Below are positions 56,950 to 64,000 of a stretch of DNA of 64,000 nt, in pieces. The translations under genes were made by a program, and so were the position numbers. Under the pieces are notes generated by a model, which worked only from the letters and a program-made list of their open reading frames with translations, searched no databases and was not told the origin of the DNA. This DNA comes from Rhizomys pruinosus (taxonomy: Eukaryota; Chordata; Mammalia; Rodentia; Spalacidae). The DNA lies in NCBI GenBank assembly GCA_009823505.1, contig VZQC01004719.1, positions 2,119,061 to 2,183,060 of the forward strand, written 5' to 3'. The number at the start of each line of letters is the position of its first letter. Position 1 is the first letter of the stretch.

Positions 56950-57192
56950 TGGGAGCTGGAGAGATGGCCAGTGGTTTAGACGCGTGACCAGTCTTAAAGA
57001 GGACTTGGTTTTGGTTCTCAGCACCCACAGGGGAGCTGAGAACCGTCTGAAACTCCAATATCCAGGAGAAGTCCAGTTCCAGGGGAATCCGACCCCCCTC
57101 TTCTGACTACCCGAGGCATTGCACTACACGGGGCACAAACCTACAAGCAGACAATAAACCCATACACATACAAAAATAAATAAAATAAAAAG
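56950..57192 (+). mobile_element. B2 SINE, indel-bearing
   Basis: Plus-strand B2: GGGAGCTGGAGAGATGGCC, TCAGCACCCACAGGGGAGC, GAACCGTCTGAAACTCC, ATCCGACCCCCCTCTTCTG, AAAATAAATAAAATAAA. CCTATTTAAT before and GCATATTTATG after may be a weak TSD. Confidence 0.9.
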
Positions 57193-57384
57193 AATTTTAA
57201 AGAGCATATTTATGTAGCTGGAGGCAAAAATATTTGCATATTTGACAATGCATCATGAGAAAGAATCTATTAATTTACTTTTAGGATTTTACATAATGGA
57301 GCACTTATTTAATTAGTCTTTTTTTCATAATAACCCATATTCCCGTTATGTTTGCATTGTTTGGAAAGGCCTCCCAGTACTGAC

Positions 57385-57606
57385 AGTTTGGGTGTTTAGA
57401 GTTCAGTATGTAAGACCAGGCTAGCTCAGACTCACAGGGGACCCTCCTTTCTCTGCTTTCCTCCCGATAGCTGTATTAAAGGCATGTGTCACATGCCTAG
57501 CACATAGTCCAGGTTTTTTTTATTTTTTTTTTTTTTTTTTTTTTTGGTCCTTTTTGAGACGGGTTCTTCCCTGTAGGCCACAGCTGTCTGGAACTCACTC
57601 TGTAGA
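57385..57606 (-). mobile_element. Two B1 pieces (left arm)
   Basis: 57385-57512 is a B1 5' part (GTAAGACCAGGCTAGCTC, CTGTATTAAAGGCATGTG). 57515-57606 is a B1 3' part (T run, GAGACGGGTTCTTCCCTG, TAGGCCACAGCTGTCTGG, ACTCTGTAGACCA). Mirrors lie at 63.68-63.90 kb. Confidence 0.85.
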
Positions 57607-59514
57607 CCAATTTTTATAACACCATTAATGTCTATAAATGCACGCAATAAGAGTAAATATACATATATTAATATATATGTTTTATAGTTTACGCTTTTTT
57701 AAAAAATGTTATAATATTATTACATCAAAAATATGTTTTAATAGATTTTTTATAGTTTTTGTAATTGTGGCATTATGAAGGCATTTTTTTCCTAAAATTG
57801 TATAGTATTGAGGTGTACTTTTGTCTATGATCTAATTTAATAAAAAAAGATTTTAATAACTGCTTAAAAAAGTGTTTTTGTTTGTCATATTGTCAGTAAT
57901 CAATTTTGTCTGCAACAAACACTCAAATTCCACGATTTTTTTAAAATTAAATGTCCTGAATTAAAGATATTTTGTAATGAATGATTCTTTTTGATATATA
58001 ATAAAATGTGATCTATTATTGCCTAATGATAGTTATAGGAAATAATAATGATAAAGACTTCTTCTCAGTTAAGCTATAACATTCCTTCTCACTGCACAGA
58101 ATTTACACTAGAAAGATACGCACTGGCAGTGTGTAATAGAAAAGCTAATAGCAGAAACACTCTAGGGGATAGCTGAACAATTGGAAGCATCATTCCTGGA
58201 GATGCCAACAAGTTAGGTCCTTCTGCTCAAAGTATTCAATATTCAGTGATTTCTACCTGCAGTTTGTAACTTATATTGCGTGTTAGCAATCCCCAGTGTC
58301 ATTATGTGATATGGAACAGTCACAGAAACTGCCTTGTGCAATTGGAATAAAGTTATATTTCCTTTAAAATTTTCTGTCTTTCAGCATACCTTTATATGGC
58401 TTCCTAATTAATAATTTGTTTCCTGAGATTCCTATCATTTAGTCCAAACAACTTTGTTTTAAAAAAATCTCTGAAACACAGTAAAAACAATTTAAGATAT
58501 TAATGCTCTGAAAAAATATTGTGTATGTTTATATCGTTGAATTTTTGCTCCATTAGTGTGTACCATTAACATAACTATTTATATTGGGTGGATTAACAAA
58601 ATGAATTATGTTGCTTGGAAACATGCTATTTGTAACATGATTTAAAACTATAAATGAAGTGAGTTTTGTGGAGATACCGACCAAGGCTACATAATGCTGG
58701 TCTTGGAAGCCCTGGGCTAATAAAAATATGAGGGGCAGGATCCGATACCTTCGGGTTTTTCCTTTTTTTGTATGTTATTGTTTGTTTGTTTTCTCTTTAG
58801 GGAGGCTCAAATACTCCTAATATCAATTACGCATTTTATCATTTCCCTATAGATAACCACACGAAATATATTATGATAACCATACCTTGATGACACTTAC
58901 ATTTGTTTGCAAGGTAAGAGTTATCAACCTGGACCTGTGTTGAAAACATCATCCCTATTGGCGAATTACATGTCACTATGTTCTTTGTAGGCTCCTGAGG
59001 ATTAAAAGGTCAAAGTCCTACCTAGCCTTGAATCTTAAGAAAAGCAATACTAACTTCTGAGGAAAGAGGAACCTCCCTGTTCAATAGTAGCATGATGGGT
59101 AACAAGGCAACCAACAAACCCAATCCACTGATTTGGAGGACTCCAAAGGTAGAACCATATTGACAAAGTAGGAAATCAGTTCCACAATCCATGCAATCTG
59201 GAGAAAGGCTACAGTCCCTGGGAGGAGGTTGACTTACCACTGTTCTTTTGACATATATATTCCAATTGCTTTACAAATACCATAAAATTCTAGCATGTGT
59301 GTAACTACGACTATACCAATGATCTCCACATACCAGCCATAATAAATGTCGATCTTAACGCTTTCAACTGAAACACTGGTGAAGTCAGATGCCAAGGTGC
59401 TTGTAGAATCCTGAATTGTTGAAGGGTCAAATACCTAAATAAGAATCTTATATTTTATCATGGATAATTTTTTATGAAGGACTGTTGCTGTGCTCTGTGA
59501 CACCAGATAGGATT

Positions 59515-59705
59515 TTTTTCAATTTATATATTTTATTGTAGTTTTGTGTATTATTAAGACGATTTCGTGATTTTCAGTATTCAATGTAGATACCTATCCC
59601 CTTATCCCTTCCCCCCCACCCCACCCCAGATCATGCATGCTGACATAACTTGCAGTCTTTTTTAAGTTTTTCTTTGCAAAGGTTTATTGTCCTAAGCAGA
59701 ATTTG
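59515..59705 (-). mobile_element. LINE-1 3' terminal segment (left arm)
   Basis: TTATTGTAGTTTTGTGTATT, CCTTCCCCCCCACCCCACC, AGATCATGCATGCTGACATA, TTGCAAAGGTTTATTG. Minus-strand L1 end, mirrored at 61.68-61.83 kb. Confidence 0.8.
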
Positions 59706-60245
59706 TTAAATCAGTCCCTGTCTTTGACCCAGTCCTTAAATTCTTCTGGATCCCTCCCAATTGTATTGCTCCAAAATACGTCTATATAAAAACATCATAT
59801 ATTACCAGAATATGTCCTCCAGAATAAACTGTATGTTAACCTCCAAGATAATGTTTAGGAGTTCACTTTTCCCTTCAATTTTATAGGACTTAAATATAAA
59901 TATATACCTTCCACCCAGATACATTAATTACCATATCTGAAAGTAAGTGGTAAGTTAATTCTAGGGCTCATAAGAGTTTCAAAAGTATAACATCACCATG
60001 GCCTTTCAGAGAAAAAGAAATAAGAACAAAAAAAAAAAAATTGCTCAGCTTGCCTTTCAACTGGCATTGGTGCTAGCATCCACAAATGAGGGATGCCCTT
60101 CACACTGTTTGTTTTTTTGGGACTGTGTTTCTTTGTTAGCTAATGCTTTCCAAGTTCCATCCACTTCCTTGCAAAGTTCATGTGTCATCTTTCTTTACAG
60201 CTAAGTAGAACTCCATTTGTGTAATGTACCACATTATTTTAATTT
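59706..60245 (-). mobile_element. LINE-1 3'UTR and ORF2 end (left arm)
   Basis: 3'UTR 59.7-60.05 kb, then the ORF2 end (TGCTAGCATCCACAAATGAGG, GGGACTGTGTTTCTTTG, TTGCAAAGTTCATG, TGTAATGTACCACATTATT). Mirrors 61.14-61.68 kb with extra bases. Confidence 0.8.
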
Positions 60246-60485
60246 TTTTAATTAAAAAATTTTTTTTTTAATTTATTATTTATTTAGGGGTAGGAATGTA
60301 CTGTCTGCATGCAAGTCCCTGTGCATCCCTGTCCGTGCATGCCCGCGGAGGTCAAAGAGGGTCTCTCGGATTCCCGCTGGAACGGGTGTTCTCCTGGGAA
60401 TTGGAGTTTCAGACGGTTTCTCAGCCGCCATGTGTGTGTGGGGATCGAACCCACCCCGGTCCCAGTCTGCAAGAGCGGGTCTGTT
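60246..60485 (-). mobile_element. B2 SINE, indel-rich mirror copy
   Basis: Noisy minus-strand B2: GGAATGTACTGTCTGCATGC, GAACGGGTGTTCTCCTGGG, GCCGCCATGTGTGTGTGG, GAACCCACCCCGGTCCCAG. The last 30 bases of the head are unrecognisable. Its clean counterpart is at 60874. Confidence 0.88.
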
Positions 60486-60755
60486 GTCTCCTTAACCTAC
60501 ATAGGAGGGAAATCAAATCCAATGCTAGCAAAAAGCCCTACCAAACATAAAGTATGTGAGTTGTGTGGAATTAAAAACACTAGCTCAGTTGAGGGGCAGT
60601 TTGTGTGAGTAGCTTCCACAACTTCACTATCGTTTATAATAAGGCTGCCTAATAGACATATAGTATAGTTCTATAAGATCTTGCATTCTGGCTATAGACT
60701 GAGTCTTGTGTAGAAATAATATATATATATTAATATAATATATCACAAGACTCAT
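60486..60755. repeat. Palindrome 2 centre, noisy
   Basis: 60590-60710 is a garbled reverse complement of 60745-60860 (TCAGTTGAGGGGCA, ACTTCACTATCGT, GAGTCTTGTG), so the palindrome runs to its centre at about 60727 in a (TA)n stretch (60718-60741). 60486-60585 has no clear partner. Confidence 0.75.
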
Positions 60756-60873
60756 CATACTGCAAAGATACATGAACATCTATGTTTATTGCAGCCTTCT
60801 TCACGATAGTGAAGTGCTGGAAGCATCCCAAATGCCCCTCAACTGAGAAGTGTTTAAAAAAATAATGTGGTAC
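60745..60873 (+). mobile_element. LINE-1 ORF2 end, first part (right arm)
   Basis: ACAAGACTCATCATACTGC, AAAGATACATGAACATC, TATTGCAGCC, CCAAATGCCCCTCAACTG: ORF2 C-terminal sequence up to the B2 insertion site. Confidence 0.85.
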
Positions 60874-61133
60874 GGGCTGGAGAGATGACCTAGCGGTTAA
60901 GAGCACCGACCGCTCTTGCAGAGGACCCGGGTTCGATCCCCAGCACCCACATGGCGGCTGAGAACCGTCTGAAACTCCAATTCCAGGAGAACACCAGTTC
61001 CAGGGGAATCCGAGACCCTCTTCTGACCTCCGCGGCATTGCACGACACGGGTGCACAGACTTGCATGCAGACAGTACATTCCTACACATAAATAAATAAA
61101 TTAAAAAAAAAATTTTTTTAATTAAAAAAATAA
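60874..61133 (+). mobile_element. B2 SINE with 13-bp target-site duplication (right arm)
   Basis: Clean full-length B2: GGGCTGGAGAGATGACC, CCGACCGCTCTTGCAGAGG, GGGTTCGATCCCCAGCACCC, GAACCGTCTGAAACTCC, GGTGCACAGACTTGCATGC, A-rich tail. AATAATGTGGTAC at 60861-60873 and 61134-61146 is a perfect TSD within the L1. Confidence 0.98.
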
Positions 61134-61840
61134 AATAATGTGGTACATCTACACAATGGAGTTCCTTGCATTGGTAAAGAAAGATGACACCATGAACTTT
61201 GCAGGAAAATGAATGAAACTTGAAAGCATTATGCTAAGCAAAGTAACACAGTCCCCAAAAAACAAACAGTGAATGGCATCCCTCATTTGTGGATGCTAGC
61301 ACCAAGTGCCTAGTTGAAAGGCAAGCTGAGCAATGTTATTGTTATATTTCTTTTTATCTGAAAGCAATGGTGATGTTATAATTTGAAACTCTTAATGAGC
61401 CCTAGAATTAACTTACCACTTACTTTCAGATATGGTAATTAATGTATATGGGTGGAAGGTATATTTTCATATTTTAGAGTAATATGAAATTAAAGGGAAA
61501 ATGTGAACTCCTAAACATATATTGGAGGTAAATGCAGTTTATTCCTGGAGGACATAATTCTGGTACATATATGATGTTTATATAGACGTATTTTGGAGCA
61601 ATACAATTGGGAGGGATCCAGAAGAATTTAAGGACTGGGTCAAAGAATGGACTGATTTAAATTCTGGCAAAAACAATAAACCTTTGCAAAGAAAAACTTA
61701 AAAAAAGACTGAAAGATGCATGTCAGAATGCATGATCTGGGGTGGGGTGGGGGGAAGGGAAAGGGGGATAGATCTACATTGAACTGAAAAACGATGTCTT
61801 AAATACACAAAACATCAATAAAAGTACTATATTAAAAAAT
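61134..61840 (+). mobile_element. LINE-1 ORF2 end, short 3'UTR and tail (right arm)
   Basis: ORF2 end (GGTACATCTACACAATGG, CACAGTCCCCAAAAAAC, GGCATCCCTCATTTGTGG), then ~370 bases of 3'UTR (GGGTGGAAGGTATATTTTC, TGGGAGGGATCCAGAAG) and the terminal segment (CAGAATGCATGATCTGGGG, G-rich tract at 61739-61768, CATCAATAAAAG). Here the terminal ~150 bases follow ORF2 directly, without the long 3'UTR seen at 3.67-4.8 kb. Confidence 0.88.
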
Positions 61841-63679
61841 CCTATCTGTGCAAGGAAGCAAAGTCCTTCATAAAGAAAGTCATGAAAAAATAAATATCTT
61901 ATTTAGGATTGACCCTTCAACAATCAGGGATTCTCAGCACCTTGGCATCTGCATTCACCACTGTTCAGTTGAAAGGTAAATCACATTTTATGGCTGTATG
62001 TGGACATTGTATATGAGTACACACATAGATATTTTAGGTATTTGTAAAGCAATTGGATATTATGTCAAAAGAACAGTGGTAAGTCAACTCCTCCCAGGGA
62101 CTGTAGCCTTCTCCATGCATGGATTGTGGACTGATTTTCCACTGTCAATATGGATTCCTACCTTTGGATAGCCTCCAAATCAGTGATTGGGTTGTTGGTT
62201 GCCTTGTTACCCATCATGCTACTATTGAACAGGGAGGTTCCTCTTTCCTCAGAAGTTAGTATTGCTTTTCTTAAGATTCAAGGCTAGGTAGGACTTTGAC
62301 CTTTTAATCCTCAGGAGCCTACAAAGAACATAGTGACATGTAATTCGCCAATAGGGATGATGTTTTCAACACAGGTCCAGGTTGATAACTCTTACCTTGC
62401 AAACAAATGTAAGTGTCATCAGTTATATGGTTTCATAATATATTTCTGATGGTTAGTCTATAGGAATGATAAGAATCTATATTGTATAGGGAGTATTTTG
62501 AGCCTCCCTAAAGAAACAAACAAACAATAACAACAAAAAAAGAAAACCAGAAGGTATTCGATTCCTGCCCCTCATATTTTTATTAGCCCAGGGCTTCCAA
62601 GACCAGCATTATGTAGCCTTGGTCGGTATCTCCACAAAACTCACTTCATTTATATTTTTAAATCAGATTACAAGATAGTATGTTTCCAAGCAACATAATT
62701 CATTTTGTTAATCCACCCAATATAAATAGTTATGTTAATGGTACACACTAATGGAGCAAAAATTCAACGATATAAACATACACAATATTTTTTCAGAGCA
62801 TTAATATCTTAAATTGTTTTTACTGTGTTCAGAGATTAAAACAAATTTGTTTGGAATAAATTGATAAAGAATCTCAGGAAAAATTATTAATTAGTGAAGC
62901 AATATAAAGGTATGAAGACAGAAATTTTAAAGGAAATATAACTTTATTCCAATTGCACAAGGCAGTTTCTGTGACTGTTCCATATCACATAATGACACTG
63001 GGGATTGCTAACACGCAATATAAGTTACAAACTGCAGGTAGAAATCACTGAATATTGAATACTTTGAGCAGAAGGACCTAACTTGTTGGCATCTCCAGGA
63101 ATGATGCTTCCAATTGTTCAGCTATCCCCTAGAGTGTTTCTGCTATTAGCTTTTCTATTACACACTGCCAGTGCGTATCTTTCTAGTGTAAATTCTGTGC
63201 AGTGAGAAGGAATGTTATAGCTTAACTGAGAAGAAGTCTTTATCATTATTATTTCCTATAACTATCATTAGGCAATAATAGATCACATTTTATTATATAT
63301 CAAAAAGAATCATTCATTACAAAATATCTTTAATTCAGGACATTAATTTTAAAAAAATCTGTTGGAATTTGGAGTGTTTTGTGGCAGAAAAATTGATTAC
63401 TGAAAATATGATTCAAACAATAACCAATTCTTAAGCAGTATTAAATCTTTTTTTATTAAATTAGATCATAGACAAAAGTACACCTCAATACTATACAATT
63501 TTAGGAAAAAAATGCCTTCATAATGCCACAATTACAAAAACTATAAAAAATCTATAAAACTATATTTATATGAAGTTGTAATTTATACATTTTTAAAAGC
63601 TGTAACATAAACATATATATTTAATATATTGTATATTTACATCTTATTGCGTGCATTATCAGACATTAATGGTGTTATA
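61841..63679. other. Unique sequence in right arm
   Basis: About 1.8 kb of AT-rich unique DNA with no gene recognised. Its mirror in the left arm has scattered indels. Confidence 0.6.
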
Positions 63680-63905
63680 AAAATGGTCTACAGAGTGAGT
63701 TCCAGGACAGCTGGGGCTACAGGGAGACCCTGTCTCAAAAAGGACCAAAAAAAAAAAAAAAAAAAAAAACATGAATATGTGCTAGACATGTTGACACATG
63801 CCTTTAATACAGCTATCGGGAGGAAAGCAGAGAAAGGAGGTCCTCTGTGAGTCTGAGGCTAGCCTGGTCTACATACTGAGCTCTAACCCAACTGGCAGTA
63901 CTGGG
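63680..63905 (+). mobile_element. Two B1 pieces (right arm)
   Basis: 63685-63770: GGTCTACAGAGTGAGTTCC, AGGACAGCTGGGGCTACAGG, GAGACCCTGTCTCAAAAAGG and an A run. 63780-63905: ATGCCTTTAATACAGCTATC, GAGTCTGAGGCTAGCCTGG. These are the clean counterparts of 57385-57606. Confidence 0.88.
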
Positions 63906-64000
63906 AGGCTTTCAAACAATGCAAACCATAAAGAATATGTGGTTATTATGAAAAAAAGACTAATTAAATAAGTGCTCCATTATGTAAAATCCTAAAAGTA

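Larger units (their letters stand above)
57276..60726 (+). repeat. Large palindrome 2, left arm
   Basis: Reverse complement of 60728-64000. Landmarks: TACTTTTAGGATTTTACAT (57276) pairs with the last bases of the window; CACCATTAATGTCTATAAATG (57622) with 63654; TGCACAGAATTTACACTAG (58094) with 63184; CACTGTTCTTTTGACATA (59238) with 62064; GAGTCTTGTG (60701) with 60744. The left arm is about 180 bases longer than the right and carries many extra and missing bases. It holds B1 pieces, L1 3' parts, a B2 and unique DNA; a 72-residue frame at 59022-59240 is not convincing. Confidence 0.93.
60728..64000 (-). repeat. Large palindrome 2, right arm (runs off the window)
   Basis: Mirror of 57276-60726, with intact SINE and L1 features. 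The match holds to the final base of the window, so the true outer boundary is unknown. Confidence 0.93.

Noticed and set aside
59022..59240. 72-residue minus frame with a hydrophobic stretch (VALLPIMLLL)
   Set aside because: The clean mirror copy at 62.04-62.28 kb does not keep the whole frame, and no known protein is recognised.

Overview
The window looks like intergenic DNA from a muroid rodent, probably a cricetid-type or other non-Mus lineage. The evidence is the repeat content: many tRNA-derived B2 SINEs in a GC-rich variant, 7SL-derived B1 SINEs, older B3-type SINEs, rodent LINE-1 of several ages, and URR1-like DNA transposon fragments. The species assignment is inference. I find no intact host protein-coding gene, no functional RNA gene and no CpG-rich promoter. 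The only host-gene-derived sequence I recognise is a dead processed copy of ribosomal protein L39 at about 22.36-22.51 kb. All longer open frames are LINE-1 relics, SINE read-through or chance.

Layout. 0-5.4 kb: L1 fragments in both orientations, a probable ERV LTR, B1, long L1 3'UTR-like segments and a URR1-like element. 5.4-13 kb: microsatellites, a B2-B1 composite SINE with its own target-site duplication (TSD), B1/B3 copies and old L1. 13-19.5 kb: L1 ORF2 tail, a decayed LTR-flanked element with a degenerate ~70-bp tandem repeat next to it, and another URR1-like copy. 19.5-22.9 kb: mostly unique AT-rich sequence with one B2 and the RPL39 pseudogene. 22.9-32.3 kb: a large inverted repeat with ~3.4-kb arms around a ~1-kb direct duplication and a single N. 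32.3-41.2 kb: unique sequence, then the best LINE-1 (minus strand, ~5.6 kb: two partial 5' monomers, ORF1, ORF2 with endonuclease, FADD reverse transcriptase and Cys-rich C-terminus, all broken). 41.2-54.8 kb: nested L1s and SINEs separated by AT-rich unique sequence. 54.8-64 kb: a second N, an indel-rich L1 stretch, then a second large palindrome centred near 60.73 kb whose right arm runs off the end of the window.

The most striking signals are the two palindromes. In both, one arm carries a clean copy of each shared SINE and the other carries the same SINE riddled with small indels. Single Ns lie at the centre of the first and about 2.4 kb left of the second. I read this mainly as fold-back or gap-fill assembly error from unpolished long reads, with a genuine young palindrome as the alternative. 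Other points worth checking are the B2-B1 composite, an 18-bp TSD around an L1 ORF2 piece that sits inside an older L1 3' end, a B2 inserted in a B2, a subfamily-diagnostic duplication in the L1 3'UTR, and a poly-C tract that recurs at breakpoints of that 3'UTR. I found no previously undescribed biological system that I could defend.
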